Assembly (NCBI RefSeq): GCF_002101555.1
Contig: NZ_LQOL01000013.1
Span: forward strand, 1 to 48,964
Direction of reading: 5' to 3'
Source: Mycolicibacterium canariasense
GTDB lineage: Bacteria > Actinomycetota > Actinomycetes > Mycobacteriales > Mycobacteriaceae
Length of the DNA stretch: 48,964 nucleotides
This document shows, in pieces, positions 15,399-25,240 of this stretch (the first letter of the stretch is position 1; each line of letters opens with the position of its first letter). The position numbers and the translations under genes were made by a program. The notes beneath the pieces were generated by a model. That model saw nothing but the letters and a program-made list of their open reading frames with translations, had not been told where the DNA came from and made no database searches.

Positions 15399-16088
15399 GT
15401 GTTCGGTGAACTGTTTCGTGTCCTCGACCTGGCCGGTGTTTTCACCAACGCGATCCTCGGCGGCATGGTCGCCCGCGACAAGCGTTTGGACCCCGTCGGT
15501 TTCGCGGCGCTGGCGCTGCTGTCCGGACTGGGTGGCGGCGTCATCCGGGACACGCTGTTACAGCACGGCCCGCCGGTGGCGCTCACGGATTCGCTATACG
15601 CCTTGACCGCCATCGCGGGAGCGGCGGTCGCCTTCGTGCTGCCGGTGCGCGGCCGGGCGTGGAACGTCTCATTCCTGCTGATCGACGCGCTGGCGCTGGG
15701 CTGTTGGGCGACGGTCGGCACGCAGAAGACGCTCTCGTTGGGGCTGGGTTGGCTGCCGGCGCTGCTGCTGGGCACCATCACCGCGGTCGGCGGTGGCGCG
15801 CTGCGCGACCTGTTCGTGCTGCGGATCCCGCAGATCTTCGGCGGCAACACCTTGTATGCGAGCTGCGCGATCATGGCGAGCGCGGTGGTCATCGCGTTCT
15901 GGTACGCCGGGCAGCCGACCGCCGGGGCGCTGGTCGGCACTGCGGTGGGCGCGGCGATGTGCGTGTTGGCCCGCTGGCGGCGTTGGCAGCTCGGTGAGGG
16001 GCTGGCGTGGGACTACGTGGTGGAGCGGCTTCCCGGTCAGCGGCTGCCGCGGGTGACGGTCCGGATCGCGCGCCGGCGCGGTGAGTGA
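15399..16088 (+). CDS. TRIC / UPF0126 family membrane protein
   Basis: 229 residues, about seven membrane helices. It contains two copies of the UPF0126 unit, each with the glycine hinge followed by Arg-Asp: SGLGGGVIRDTLL and TAVGGGALRDLFVL. Bacterial members are homologous to trimeric intracellular cation channels; an ion-channel role is family knowledge, not shown here. The start is GTG 15399, 12 bases after the fusion gene's stop, so it may be cotranscribed; a TACCCT box five bases upstream is also possible. The last 30 residues are basic and cytoplasmic. Confidence 0.88.
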   Translation: MFGELFRVLDLAGVFTNAILGGMVARDKRLDPVGFAALALLSGLGGGVIRDTLLQHGPPVALTDSLYALTAIAGAAVAFVLPVRGRAWNVSFLLIDALALGCWATVGTQKTLSLGLGWLPALLLGTITAVGGGALRDLFVLRIPQIFGGNTLYASCAIMASAVVIAFWYAGQPTAGALVGTAVGAAMCVLARWRRWQLGEGLAWDYVVERLPGQRLPRVTVRIARRRGE

Positions 16089-16120
16089 ATTTTTGCGCAC
16101 GGCTTGTCACCCGGCACGAG

Positions 16121-16126
16121 TAGAAT
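16121..16126 (+). promoter_or_regulatory. -10 box for leaderless HNH gene
   Basis: TAGAAT, seven bases, then GTG 16134. This supports GTG 16134 rather than TTG 16104 or ATG 16146. Confidence 0.5.
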
Positions 16127-16133
16127 CGCACAT

Positions 16134-17498
16134 GTGTTCGAATCGATGCGGCACCTCGACACCGCCCGCGCGGCGTTGCGGGCCGAGCGTGCCGCGACCG
16201 CGCGGCGGCTGATCGATCTCGGGCATTACGCCCGGGAGCGGATGGTCGAGCTGGGTAACACCCACGAGGACTGGGTGGTCGACGACTGGGAGATGGTCGC
16301 CGTCGAGGTGGCGGCCGAGCTGGGCATCGGGCGCAAACGCGCCTCCACCGAGATGGCGCATGGACAGACGTTGATCGAGCGCTTGCCGCGGCTGGCCGAG
16401 GTGTTCCTGGCCGGGAATGTCGAGTACGGGCACTTCACCGCGGTCGTTGCGCGCACGGCGTTGATCACCGACCCCGACGTACTGACCGTCCTCGACGAAC
16501 AGCTGGCCGCAGCGGCGCCGGGCTGGTGCGCCCGCTCCCGGGATTGGGTCGCCGAGCAGGTCGACTGGATGGTGCTCGACCTCGATCCCGAGGCGGTCCG
16601 GGTGGCCAAACAGCGCCGCCTCGACCGCCATATCGAGATTCAGCCCGCGGACAACGGGCTGTCCGACGTCTACGGATCGATCGACGCCGCCGATGCCGCG
16701 GTGGTGGACAAGCGCCTCAACCAGATCGCCGGCACCGTCTGCGGCGCGGACCCGCGGACGTTCGCCCAGCGCCGGGCGGATGCGTTGCGGGTGTTGAGCG
16801 AGGGTGGCACGCGGCTGCCCTGTCTGTGCGGATCGCCGGAGTGCCCCGCCAAGGACGCCGACGCCCCGGCCGCCGGCATCGTCATCCACGTGGTGGCCGA
16901 ACAGTCGACCATCGACGGCACCGGTGACACCCCGGGTCTGGTGCCGGGCTACGGGACCGTTCCCCCCGAGCAGGTCCGGGCGATGGCGTCGGAGGCGCGG
17001 TGCCGGCCGGTCGCCGACGCGGCGAGCCTCACCACCGAGCCCGGGTATCGGCCCTCGGCCAAGCTGGCCGACTTCGTGCGCTGCCGCGACCTCACCTGCC
17101 GGTGGCCGGGCTGCGATGTCCCGGCCGAACGGGCCGATATCGACCACACCACCCCGTGGCCGTACGGGCCCACCCACCCGTCCAACACCAAGCTCTACTG
17201 CCGAATCCACCACCTCGTGAAGACCTTCTGCCCGGGCTGGACCGACACTCAGGGCCCCGACGGCAGTGTCACGGTGATCTCCCCGGCCGGGCGCATCTAC
17301 AAGACCAAACCCGATGGCGCGCTGTTCTTCCCGGCGATGGCCATGCCCACCGCCGATATCGCGCCCGCCACAGCGCCCCCGCCGAAGGCGACCCGCGGGC
17401 TGGCGATGCCGACTCGTGCCCGCACCCGGGCGCAGGCCCACGCGTATCGCATCGCCCACGAACGCGCCCTCAACCGCTGCGACGAGTTACCGCCGTAA
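16134..17498 (+). CDS. DUF222 / HNH endonuclease family (13E12-repeat type) protein
   Basis: 454 residues. The N-terminal two-thirds is the helical DUF222 domain (for example DDWEMVAVEVAAELGIGRKRASTEM). The C-terminus is an HNH nuclease: CRDLTCRWPGCDVPAERADIDHTTPW then NTKLYCRIHHLVKT, with the zinc Cys pairs, DIDH, the Asn and the final HH in place. Mycobacteria carry many such genes, including the REP13E12-associated ones; some are phage- or element-linked. No att repeat or integrase is visible, so mobility is not shown. The catalytic motif is intact. Confidence 0.88.
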   Translation: MFESMRHLDTARAALRAERAATARRLIDLGHYARERMVELGNTHEDWVVDDWEMVAVEVAAELGIGRKRASTEMAHGQTLIERLPRLAEVFLAGNVEYGHFTAVVARTALITDPDVLTVLDEQLAAAAPGWCARSRDWVAEQVDWMVLDLDPEAVRVAKQRRLDRHIEIQPADNGLSDVYGSIDAADAAVVDKRLNQIAGTVCGADPRTFAQRRADALRVLSEGGTRLPCLCGSPECPAKDADAPAAGIVIHVVAEQSTIDGTGDTPGLVPGYGTVPPEQVRAMASEARCRPVADAASLTTEPGYRPSAKLADFVRCRDLTCRWPGCDVPAERADIDHTTPWPYGPTHPSNTKLYCRIHHLVKTFCPGWTDTQGPDGSVTVISPAGRIYKTKPDGALFFPAMAMPTADIAPATAPPPKATRGLAMPTRARTRAQAHAYRIAHERALNRCDELPP

Positions 17499-17511
17499 AC
17501 GCGGAAAAGGG

Positions 17512-17517
17512 TACGGT
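17512..17517 (+). promoter_or_regulatory. -10 box of rnpB
   Basis: TACGGT lies six bases before the inferred RNA 5' end at about 17524. TTACCG at 17487-17492 is a weak -35 candidate at 19 bases. Confidence 0.4.
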
Positions 17518-17523
17518 ATTCGG

Positions 17524-17930
<407 letters not shown>

Positions 17931-17931
17931 C

Positions 17932-19374
17932 CTACTTGCCCACCGCCTTGCGCAGGGCCTTCAGCGCGGCGCCGACCCGATTCTCCGAGTCCAGGGCGAC
18001 CTCGGCCTCGCGTTGGTACAGCAGGCCGTAGGTGAAGGTGTCCTCGCCCGCGGCGTGTGCGGCGTCGGCCTGCGCCAGCAGGTGGGTGCGGCTGACCACA
18101 CTGTCCTGGTGATCGCCGAGCAGCGTCTGGATGGTCTTGGCGCCGTCGGCCACCGCGGTGTCACCGTGTGCGGCGGCGGTGTAGCGAAGTTGCTTGGCGC
18201 GCTTGCGGATCCGGTGCAGCGCCTCGTCGGTGCCCTCGGCCTCGGCGGCCTTGGCCGCCTTCTTCACCTTGCGGTACGCGCCCTCGACGGTGACCGGCTG
18301 AGACTCCGCGCCGGCGGCGGCCGCGGGGGCGGCGACCACGGCGTCGAGCGCGTCGAGCAGCCGGAAGTACCGCTCCGAGCGCATCGCCGCCACCGACCGG
18401 CGCCAGCCGGCCTTGTACTTCTGCTTGGCGCCCTCGACCAGCCGCTCACGCACCGGCCCGCGCACCAGATCGGCGGGCAGCGAATCCAGCGCCCGCTGGT
18501 ACTTGTCCGCCAGCACCTCCGCGTCGCGGGCCACGCCCAGCACCGCGGCCAACTGCTTGAGTTCGTCCAGGATCCAGGTGTTCTCGGGGCCCGATTCCTC
18601 GGCCAGCAGGCTGCGGATCTTGCGGGTGGTGACCCGCATCTGGTGCACCGCATCCCACGCGTCGGCACGCACCGCGCGGTCCCACACCAGCAGGGCGTCG
18701 ACGTTCTCGGCGATGGCCCGATGTACCGGGTCCGTCGAGACCGGCGCCGGCTCGGGTGCCGCGACGTCGAGCACCCGCGCCAGTTTCGAACCGTGCCCGG
18801 CCGGGACGGCGCCGGCGTCCAGCAGCCGGTTGGCCAGCCGCTCCAGCACTTCCGGCGAACCGCCGCCGACCAGCTCCAGCTCCCATTCCCGCCATGTCTG
18901 CGGTTCACTGTCCGGGCGCAGCGCCGAGGCCGTCACGTTGTCGTCGCAGAACTCCGCGAGCGGGGTGCCGTCGGCACCGAACAACAGCGCCACCGAACGC
19001 TGCGTCGTGATCCGGGCCACCGCCTGCAGGGGCCGGTCCCGCACGATCGCGGCCACCACATCGCGAATCTCGTCGGGCACCGCATCGGCCAGCGCGGCCC
19101 GCACCTCGGTGCGGGTGTCGGCGCCGCTGGTGGGCAGTTTGATGTGCCAGCCGGCGTCGCCGCCCCCGGTGCGCCGGCGCAGCGTGATCTTGCGTGCCGC
19201 CAGGTCGTAGCCGGCGGTGTCGTAGTAGACCGCCTCCAGCGTCTGGGTCGGTGAATGCTGCACCCGCGTCACGACGGCCAGCCCCTCGAACGAAGGGGAC
19301 ACCGTGGTTTCCAGCACGTCGAACTTGCGCTCCACCTCGGTGTAACGGGAGGTCTTGGGCTTGGCAGCAGGCAT
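17932..19374 (-). CDS. CYTH-CHAD domain protein (Rv2226-like)
   Basis: 480 residues. The N-terminal CYTH domain (about 8-205) has the diagnostic E-x-E-x-K as Glu13, Glu15, Lys17 (EVERK) and a strand of basic/acidic residues (TLRRRTGG, WHIKLPT) forming the triphosphate tunnel. The C-terminal CHAD domain (about 220-480) has the conserved His-bearing helices VHQMRVTTRKIRSLLA and ALHRIRKRAKQLRYTAA. CHAD domains bind polyphosphate, and CYTH domains hydrolyse triphosphates or related substrates. ATG 19374 was chosen at MPAAKPK; the upstream extension is unsupported. It is convergent with rnpB. Confidence 0.9.
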   Translation of the reverse strand: MPAAKPKTSRYTEVERKFDVLETTVSPSFEGLAVVTRVQHSPTQTLEAVYYDTAGYDLAARKITLRRRTGGGDAGWHIKLPTSGADTRTEVRAALADAVPDEIRDVVAAIVRDRPLQAVARITTQRSVALLFGADGTPLAEFCDDNVTASALRPDSEPQTWREWELELVGGGSPEVLERLANRLLDAGAVPAGHGSKLARVLDVAAPEPAPVSTDPVHRAIAENVDALLVWDRAVRADAWDAVHQMRVTTRKIRSLLAEESGPENTWILDELKQLAAVLGVARDAEVLADKYQRALDSLPADLVRGPVRERLVEGAKQKYKAGWRRSVAAMRSERYFRLLDALDAVVAAPAAAAGAESQPVTVEGAYRKVKKAAKAAEAEGTDEALHRIRKRAKQLRYTAAAHGDTAVADGAKTIQTLLGDHQDSVVSRTHLLAQADAAHAAGEDTFTYGLLYQREAEVALDSENRVGAALKALRKAVGK

Positions 19375-19447
19375 TTTCACCTTATGTCTGGACGAAGTCA
19401 CTGTCGAAAGTCGTGAACAGGTTGCCACATCCAGGTGAACAAACGGC

Positions 19448-21457
19448 TCAGCCCGCTCGGCGGAACTCCCCGGCGCGGTCCCAGGCCTGTCGTTCGGCGC
19501 CGAACGCCGCCGCTTGCTGGGCCCGGAAGCCCGCGATCGAGTCCGCGTGCGCGGCCAGGAAGTCGCGGTACTCACCGAGGTCGAACTTGCCGTCGGCGAT
19601 CTGCACCTGCCCGCGCCCGGCCGCCATGTCCGCGCGCAGATCGAGCAGCTCGTCCGCACTCACCGGGTAGAAGCTGATCCGGTCGAAGTAACGCAGCAAC
19701 CACGGCGTACCCGGCTCGAAGGACTGCGAGTCGGCCGGATGCCGGTGATTCCACACCTGGGTGGTGCGGCCGACGAACTGGTAACCGCCGGGGCCCTCCA
19801 TGCCGTAGACGCACATGTACGCCCCGCCGATCCCGACCGCGTTCTCCGGGGTCCAGGTGCGCGCCGGGTTGTACTTCGTGGTCACCAGGCGATGACGCGG
19901 GTCCAGGGGAGTGGCCACCGGCGCCCCGAGGTACACATCACCCAGGCCCAGCACCAGATACTCGGCGTCGAACACGATGTCGTACACCTGTGCCACATCC
20001 GCCAGGCCGTTCACCCGCCGGATGAACTCGATATTCCACGGGCACCACGGCGCGTCGGCCCGCACCCCGTGCATGTAACGCTGGATGGCCTCGCGGGTGG
20101 CCGGATCGTCCCAGGACAACGGCAGCCGCACGGTCCGGCTGGGCACGACGAGTTCGGTTGAGGCGGGCAGGCCTTCGTCGGTCCGGGCGATCAGGTCGAC
20201 CACCTCGGCCATGGACAGCACGGCCGGGTCGAACTGCACCTGCAGCGAGCGCACACCGGGCGTCAGTTCGGTGACCCCGGTGACGCGCAGTGCCAACAGG
20301 TGTTCGTAGAGCACGTGCACCCGGGCCCGCAGCACGAGGTCGAGCACCATCTGCCCGTATTCGACAAGGACACCACCATCCCCGGCCCGGCGCATCGTCA
20401 CCTCGGTCCCGTCGGCGGCGCTGAACCGCCGGAGCACACCGTCGTCGCCGTCGCCGCCGGTGGATTGCACCCACGGCAACGACGCCCGGCGATCCATGTC
20501 GATGCTGCGCAGCGAGGGCGCCCGATCGGCACGCACCGGGACGAATCGCACCGTGTCGCCGGGCGCGAGCTGGCCCAGCTTCCAGCGGTCGCCGCCGACG
20601 ACGGTGACGGGGCAGACGAAACCGCCCAGGCTGGGTCCGTCGGGCCCGAGCAGAATCGGCGTGTCACCGGTGAAGTCGAGCGCGCCCACGCAGTAGGCGT
20701 TGTCGTGGATGTTGGACGGGTGCAGGCCGGCCTCACCGCCGTCGGTGCGGGCCCACCGCGGTTTGGGGCCCTCCAGCCGCACGCCGGTCCGGTCGGAGTT
20801 GAAGTGCACCGTGTAATCGGTGCCGGTGATGGTGTCGATATCCGCACGGGTGAAGAATTCCGGTGCGCCGTGCGGCCCCTCGGTGACCGCGATCTCCCAG
20901 CGGTGCCCGATGGCGGGCTGCTCGTCGATGGCCGCCCTGGCGTCGCGGTCCGGCCGGTCCTGATGCGGTCCGGGGTCGCGTCCGGCGCGCAGCTCGTCAC
21001 CGGCGCGCAGCGCCCGGCCGTCGTGTCCGCCGAACGAACCCAGCGTGAACGTCGCTGTGCTGTCCAGGTATTCGGGCTCCACCAGGCCGCCGGCCACCAG
21101 CACGTAGCAGCGCATACCCGGCCCGGACAGCGTTCCGACGTCGAGCACACCACCGACGGGCACGGTCACCGACCGCCACTGCGGCACCCGCACACCGTCG
21201 ACCGTCACCGGCACCGGCGCGCCCGTCACACACACCCGGCCGCCGTCGGGGAAGCGCAGGGCGGGCCCGCTGCGGGTGCATTCCAGGCCGGCCAGGCCTT
21301 CGGCGTTGCCCAGCACCCGGTTCCCGATCCGGAACGACAGGTCGTCCATCGGTCCCGAGGGCGGGACGCCGATGTGCCAGAAGCCGATCCGGCCGGGCCA
21401 GTCCTGCACCGTGGTGAGCATGCCGGGGCGCAGCACCTCGACGGGGCTGGTGCTCAC
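19448..21457 (-). CDS. Carboxyltransferase half of a urea/guanidine-carboxylase-type enzyme
   Basis: 669 residues. The N-terminal half (about 1-315) is the KipA/AHS2-like carboxyltransferase domain ([20 protein letters not shown], then [20 protein letters not shown]). Residues about 355-600 are the KipI/AHS1-like domain ([19 protein letters not shown], then [11 protein letters not shown] and [10 protein letters not shown]). This AHS2-then-AHS1 order is that of urea/guanidine carboxylase, unlike the separate PxpB and PxpC of 5-oxoprolinase. The protein stops where the biotin-carrier domain would begin, with no biotinyl-Lys motif, and no biotin carboxylase domain precedes it. GTG 21457 overlaps the upstream stop (GTGA). 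Last of three coupled genes. Confidence 0.82.
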   Translation of the reverse strand: MSTSPVEVLRPGMLTTVQDWPGRIGFWHIGVPPSGPMDDLSFRIGNRVLGNAEGLAGLECTRSGPALRFPDGGRVCVTGAPVPVTVDGVRVPQWRSVTVPVGGVLDVGTLSGPGMRCYVLVAGGLVEPEYLDSTATFTLGSFGGHDGRALRAGDELRAGRDPGPHQDRPDRDARAAIDEQPAIGHRWEIAVTEGPHGAPEFFTRADIDTITGTDYTVHFNSDRTGVRLEGPKPRWARTDGGEAGLHPSNIHDNAYCVGALDFTGDTPILLGPDGPSLGGFVCPVTVVGGDRWKLGQLAPGDTVRFVPVRADRAPSLRSIDMDRRASLPWVQSTGGDGDDGVLRRFSAADGTEVTMRRAGDGGVLVEYGQMVLDLVLRARVHVLYEHLLALRVTGVTELTPGVRSLQVQFDPAVLSMAEVVDLIARTDEGLPASTELVVPSRTVRLPLSWDDPATREAIQRYMHGVRADAPWCPWNIEFIRRVNGLADVAQVYDIVFDAEYLVLGLGDVYLGAPVATPLDPRHRLVTTKYNPARTWTPENAVGIGGAYMCVYGMEGPGGYQFVGRTTQVWNHRHPADSQSFEPGTPWLLRYFDRISFYPVSADELLDLRADMAAGRGQVQIADGKFDLGEYRDFLAAHADSIAGFRAQQAAAFGAERQAWDRAGEFRRAG

Positions 21458-22056
21458 GCGATCACCATCTGCACCGGTGTCGGGTTGAAACCGTTGCACG
21501 GGTTGTTGATCTGCGGGCAGTTGGACACCAGCACCAGCGTGTCGATCTCGGCGCGCAAGGTCAGCGACTTGCCCGGCGCCGAGAGGCCGTCCACGATGCC
21601 GAGGGTGCCGTCGTCCTCCACCGGCACGTACATGAAGAAGTTGACGTTGGAGACGATGTCGCGCTTGCCCATGCCCCACCGGGTGGCCTCGGCGAGGAAG
21701 TTCTCCGCGCAGGCGTGCTGGTGCACGGTGTGGTGACCGTAGCGCAGGGTGTTGGACTCCTTGGAGCACGCGCCCGCGATGGTGTCGTGGTTGCCGACCT
21801 CGTCGGCCACGATGGTCATCAGCGCGGTGCCGTCCGAGGCGCGCAACACCGAGCCGGTGGACAGGAAGATATTGCGTTGGGCGGCAACGGTTGTCTGCGC
21901 GTTATAGCGCAACGCCGGATCGGGCCGGCCCTGCGTGACGCCGTAGAACAGCGTGTCCACGGCCTGGTTGCCGTACAGGTCGACGATCTGCAGCGTGTGG
22001 CCCGCGGGCACGATGGCCGACCAGGGTGCGCGCGCGGCCACCTCGAACGTGGTCAT
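21454..22056 (-). CDS. DUF1989 urea-carboxylase-associated protein (UAAP2 / CgdB-like)
   Basis: 200 residues of the DUF1989 family. Motifs: [24 protein letters not shown], then [25 protein letters not shown] segment (here [19 protein letters not shown]), [13 protein letters not shown] and [16 protein letters not shown]. The conserved His/Cys residues suggest a metal-containing deiminase fold. In guanidine degradation two DUF1989 proteins (CgdA and CgdB) together deiminate carboxyguanidine after guanidine carboxylase; pairing with a paralogue and a carboxylase-type gene fits. Start ATG 22056 shares one base with the upstream stop (TGATG). Assignment as CgdB rather than CgdA is a guess. Confidence 0.8.
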   Translation of the reverse strand: MTTFEVAARAPWSAIVPAGHTLQIVDLYGNQAVDTLFYGVTQGRPDPALRYNAQTTVAAQRNIFLSTGSVLRASDGTALMTIVADEVGNHDTIAGACSKESNTLRYGHHTVHQHACAENFLAEATRWGMGKRDIVSNVNFFMYVPVEDDGTLGIVDGLSAPGKSLTLRAEIDTLVLVSNCPQINNPCNGFNPTPVQMVIA

Positions 22057-22799
22057 CAGCAGTCTCCGTTTCGTGCGGCGGCCCAGGTGCTTTCGGTGTT
22101 GAACAGGGCGCGCAGGTATTCGGGGTCGTCGTTGGCGGGGGTGTGCAACTCGTCGTCGGCGCGCCAAGCCAGCACGTCCAGATCGGTCACCTCGGGTTCG
22201 GGGTCGAGCGGATGTGCGCTGTTGGACAGCACGACGACCACCGGCAGGTGGACCAGAAGGTCGACCGACGTCCCGGGGCCCGCGGTGCCGGTGAAGGCGA
22301 TGCCGCCGTCGGCCTGCACGTGGGTGCCCTTGAAGAAGGACACCGACGGCGCGACGTCACGGATGTCCAGTCCGTGCTTGTGCACGCCCAGCAGCAGCTG
22401 CGCCTGCCCGGCCGGAGTCGGCCCGCACAGCGTGTCGTGCCGCTGCGAGGTATCGGCGACCACCGTGGCCAGCACCCGGCCCTGGTCGGAGAGCAGGGGA
22501 TGGCCGGTGCCGAGATACGCCTGCCAGGGCACCTTCACGGTGTCGGCCACGTTGAGCCGCTCCCACGGGGCGTCGGCGCGGAACAGCAGCAGGTGAGCGC
22601 AGGCGCCGCCGGCGGGGTCGGCCAGCCGCAGCCGGGTTCCACGGCCCAGTACCGCGGTGGCATAGGAACCCGCGGGGACCACCTCGGCCCAGCGCAGCCC
22701 GGTCACCCCGTCCGGGGTGGGTGGGACACGCAGCCGCGCCGTGGCGGCCTGGGCGCGGGCATGGGATCGCGCACCCTCGGTCGAACTGGTTCCTGCCAT
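22056..22799 (-). CDS. DUF1989 urea-carboxylase-associated protein (UAAP1 / CgdA-like)
   Basis: 247 residues, paralogue of the next gene. It has VVPAGSYATAVLGRGTRLRLADPAGGACAHLLLF, TVVADTSQRHDTLCGPT, LLGVHKHGLDIRDVAPSVSFFKGTHV and a long C-terminal extension ending in NDDPEYLRALFNTESTWAA. The first 35 residues are Ala/Arg-rich linker. ATG 22799 has a strong SD (AAGGAGG) seven bases upstream. First gene of a three-gene operon, divergent from a TetR gene across a perfect 24-base palindrome. No ykkC guanidine riboswitch elements were recognised in the leader, so control looks protein-based. Confidence 0.78.
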   Translation of the reverse strand: MAGTSSTEGARSHARAQAATARLRVPPTPDGVTGLRWAEVVPAGSYATAVLGRGTRLRLADPAGGACAHLLLFRADAPWERLNVADTVKVPWQAYLGTGHPLLSDQGRVLATVVADTSQRHDTLCGPTPAGQAQLLLGVHKHGLDIRDVAPSVSFFKGTHVQADGGIAFTGTAGPGTSVDLLVHLPVVVVLSNSAHPLDPEPEVTDLDVLAWRADDELHTPANDDPEYLRALFNTESTWAAARNGDC

Positions 22800-22881
22800 C
22801 TGCCGGCCTCCTTATCTGTCACTTGAAAGTTTTGGGGGTGTCCATTCCGTGCTCGTGACGGCGTTGTTACGTCCAGATGAC

Positions 22882-22905
22882 AATTTCTATCAAACGATAG
22901 AAATT
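22882..22905. promoter_or_regulatory. Perfect inverted repeat, likely TetR operator
   Basis: Arms AATTTCTATC (22882-22891) and GATAGAAATT (22896-22905) are exact complements around AAAC. The repeat lies 23 bases before the TetR start and 83 bases before the divergent DUF1989 operon. It is AT-rich in a GC-rich genome, which adds to its significance. Confidence 0.65.
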
Positions 22906-22928
22906 AGGTCCAGTGCCACAATGGCCCG

Positions 22929-23597
22929 ATGAGCACCGATGGCCGTGGACGTCCAAGGCTCGAACAACCGCGCAGGCCGGGGCACACGCCGCGAGACGAG
23001 ATCCTCGACGCGGCGGCGGAGCTGTTCACCGAACACGGCTACGCCAACACCTCGACCCGGCGCATCGCCGATGCCGTCGGGATGCGGCAGGCCTCGCTCT
23101 ATCACCACTTCGCCACCAAGGACGACATCCTGGATGCGCTGCTGGCGGGCACGGTGGAGGCGCCACTGAGGCTGGCCGCCGAACTCGACGCCGAGGGCGG
23201 CCCGGCCGTGGGTCAGCTGTACACGTTGATCGTCGCGGACGTCGCCCAGCTGTGCCGCAGCCGATGGAACCTGGGTGCGCTGTATCTGTTGCCCGAACTC
23301 CGGGTGGACCGGTTCGGGCAGTTCCGCCGCCGGCGCGCCGAACTGCGCGAGCGCTACCGCGTCCTGGCCGCGACGGTGATCGCCGAGTACGCCGGCCCCG
23401 CCGACGCCGACGATCTGCCGTTCCGGCTGGCCGAATCGACCATCAACCGCCGGTCCGACGACGGGGCCTGCCCAGCCGACCAACCGTGGATCAGCGCCGA
23501 CGGCGCGCTGCGCACCCTGGGCTACGACGGCGATTTCGCGGCGCTGCGGGCGACCGCCGACACCCGACTCGCATTACAGACGGTGGCGGCGACGTAA
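22929..23597 (+). CDS. TetR family regulator of the DUF1989 operon
   Basis: 222 residues. The HTH is at about 22-70: ILDAAAELFTEHGYANTSTRRIADAVGMRQASLYHHFATKDDIL in parts, a canonical TetR sequence. The C-terminal domain (about 80-222) has no obvious ligand signature. It is transcribed divergently from the DUF1989/carboxyltransferase operon with a perfect 10+4+10 palindrome between them, so I infer it controls that operon and itself. Start ATG 22929. It ends 13 bases before the enoyl-CoA hydratase gene, on the same strand, and may be cotranscribed with it. Confidence 0.9.
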   Translation: MSTDGRGRPRLEQPRRPGHTPRDEILDAAAELFTEHGYANTSTRRIADAVGMRQASLYHHFATKDDILDALLAGTVEAPLRLAAELDAEGGPAVGQLYTLIVADVAQLCRSRWNLGALYLLPELRVDRFGQFRRRRAELRERYRVLAATVIAEYAGPADADDLPFRLAESTINRRSDDGACPADQPWISADGALRTLGYDGDFAALRATADTRLALQTVAAT

Positions 23598-23610
23598 TAC
23601 GGTTTTGCGC

Positions 23611-24390
23611 ATGACCGAATTCGAGACGCTGAAGTTCACCCAGTCCGGGCCCGTCACCAGCATCGTGCTGAACCGGCCGGACGCGGCGAACGGGATGAAC
23701 GACGCGATGACCCGCGACCTGGCCGCCGCGGCGACGCTGTGCGACACCGCGAGCACCAAGGTGGTCACCCTGACCGGTGCGGGGCGGTTCTTCTGTGCCG
23801 GCGGCGATCTCAAGGCGATGGCCGCCGCGCCCGATCCCGGGGTGTTCGTCAAGGGCATCGCCTCCGATCTGCACCGCGCGATGTCGACCTTCGCCAGGAT
23901 GGACGCCGTGCTGATCACCGCCGTGAACGGCGTGGCCGCCGGCGCCGGGTTCTCGTTGGGCGTCTCGGGGGATCTGGTGCTGGCCGCCGAATCGGCGTCG
24001 TTCACCATGGCCTACACCAAGGCCGGGCTGAGCCCCGACGGCGGCGCGTCCTACGTGTTGCCGCGCTTGGTGGGACTGCGCCGCACCCAGGACCTGATGA
24101 TCACCAACCGGGTGCTCAAGGCGCCCGAGGCGCTGGCCTGGGGGCTGGTCACCGAGGTGGTGCCCGACGCCGAGCTGCCCCAGTGGCTGGAAGCGCTGGC
24201 CGCCAAGGTGGCTGCCGGCGCGCGCGGATCCAACTCGGCGGTCAAGAAGCTGCTGATGAACACCTATTCCGCGGGGTATGAGACCCAGCTGGAGCGCGAG
24301 GCCCGCCATATCGCCGCGAATGCCTCCTCTCCCGACGGGAAAGAAGGCATCGCGGCGTTCCTGGGCAAGCGGGCGCCCGAGTTTTCCTGA
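23611..24390 (+). CDS. Enoyl-CoA hydratase/isomerase family protein
   Basis: 259 residues, crotonase fold. Conserved segments are VLNRPDAANGMND, GAGRFFCAGGDLKAMA (oxyanion hole Gly-Gly-Asp), VNGVAAGAGFSLGVSGDLVLAAE, and FTMAYTKAGLSPDGGASYVLPRLVGLRRTQDLM. The second acid position is Asp/Pro rather than the Glu-Glu pair of mitochondrial hydratase, so it may be an isomerase or side-branch hydratase. Start ATG 23611 was chosen over TTG 23605. It converges on panB with one base between the stop codons. No further beta-oxidation genes are nearby. Confidence 0.88.
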   Translation: MTEFETLKFTQSGPVTSIVLNRPDAANGMNDAMTRDLAAAATLCDTASTKVVTLTGAGRFFCAGGDLKAMAAAPDPGVFVKGIASDLHRAMSTFARMDAVLITAVNGVAAGAGFSLGVSGDLVLAAESASFTMAYTKAGLSPDGGASYVLPRLVGLRRTQDLMITNRVLKAPEALAWGLVTEVVPDAELPQWLEALAAKVAAGARGSNSAVKKLLMNTYSAGYETQLEREARHIAANASSPDGKEGIAAFLGKRAPEFS

Positions 24391-24391
24391 C

Positions 24392-25240
24392 TCAGTACGA
24401 GTGTTCCTCGGCCGGGAATACCCCGCTGGCCACCTCGTCGGCGTATTGCGTTGCGGCACTTCGTAGTACGTCGCCGATCTGGGCGAACTTCTTGACGAAC
24501 TTGGCGGTCTTGCCCGAGGTCAGCCCGGCCATGTCCTGCCACACCAGCACCTGCGCGTCGCAGTTGGGGCCGGCGCCGATACCGATGGTGGGGATGGTCA
24601 GCTTGCCGGTGATCTGGGTGGCCAGCTCGGCGGGCACCATCTCCAACACCACCGCCACCGCACCGGCCTCGGCCACCGCGATCGCGTCGTGGATGGTCTG
24701 ATCGCCGGCGTCGCCGCGGCCCTGGACGCGGTAACCGCCCAGGCTGTTCACGCTCTGCGGGGTGAAACCGATGTGGGCGATGACCGGGATCCCGGCCTGG
24801 GTCAGCGTGGCGATCTGCTCGGCCACCCGCTCGCCGCCCTCCAGCTTCACCGCGTGGGCGCCGGTCTCCTTCATGAAACGGGTCGCCGTGGCCAGAGCCT
24901 GCGCGGGGCTGGCCTCGTAGCTGCCGAACGGCAGATCCGCCACCACCAGGGCATGTTCGGCTCCGCGCACGACGGCACTGACCAGCGGGATGAGCTCGTC
25001 GACGGTGACCCGCACCGTCGTGTCGTAGCCGTAGACGACGTTGGCGGCCGAATCGCCGACCAGCAGCACCGGAATCCCGGCCTCGTCGAAGATGCGGGCG
25101 GTGGAGAAGTCGTAGGCGGTGAGCATGGCCCACTTGTGGCCTTCGGCCTTCCACTTCTGCAGGTGATGGGTGCGGACCTTGGTCCGCGGGGCGGCAGTGC
25201 TCGTGGTGGTGGCACCATAGACAGACTGCTCAGACATCAT
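24392..25240 (-). CDS. panB: 3-methyl-2-oxobutanoate hydroxymethyltransferase PanB
   Basis: 282 residues; adds a hydroxymethyl group from methylenetetrahydrofolate to 2-oxoisovalerate, the first committed step to pantothenate and CoA. Motifs are [39 protein letters not shown] in parts (Mg2+-binding Asp63), [39 protein letters not shown] with the catalytic Glu, and [19 protein letters not shown]. The gene may start at ATG 25240 or the adjacent ATG 25237; GAGGGA upstream suits the second slightly better. The ORF is open far upstream only by chance. In M. tuberculosis panB (Rv2225) lies beside the CYTH-CHAD gene. Confidence 0.96.
   Translation of the reverse strand: MMSEQSVYGATTTSTAAPRTKVRTHHLQKWKAEGHKWAMLTAYDFSTARIFDEAGIPVLLVGDSAANVVYGYDTTVRVTVDELIPLVSAVVRGAEHALVVADLPFGSYEASPAQALATATRFMKETGAHAVKLEGGERVAEQIATLTQAGIPVIAHIGFTPQSVNSLGGYRVQGRGDAGDQTIHDAIAVAEAGAVAVVLEMVPAELATQITGKLTIPTIGIGAGPNCDAQVLVWQDMAGLTSGKTAKFVKKFAQIGDVLRSAATQYADEVASGVFPAEEHSY

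Noticed and set aside
16134..17498. Mobile element carrying the HNH gene
   Set aside because: No integrase, transposase or flanking repeats found; DUF222/HNH genes are common single genes in mycobacteria.
19448..21457. 5-oxoprolinase PxpBC
   Set aside because: The domain order is AHS2 then AHS1 in one chain, as in urea/guanidine carboxylase, and no pxpA is present; the DUF1989 pair points the same way.
22800..22928. Guanidine (ykkC) riboswitch before the DUF1989 operon
   Set aside because: The leader is short and shows no paired ACGR-containing loops; an operator palindrome explains the region better.
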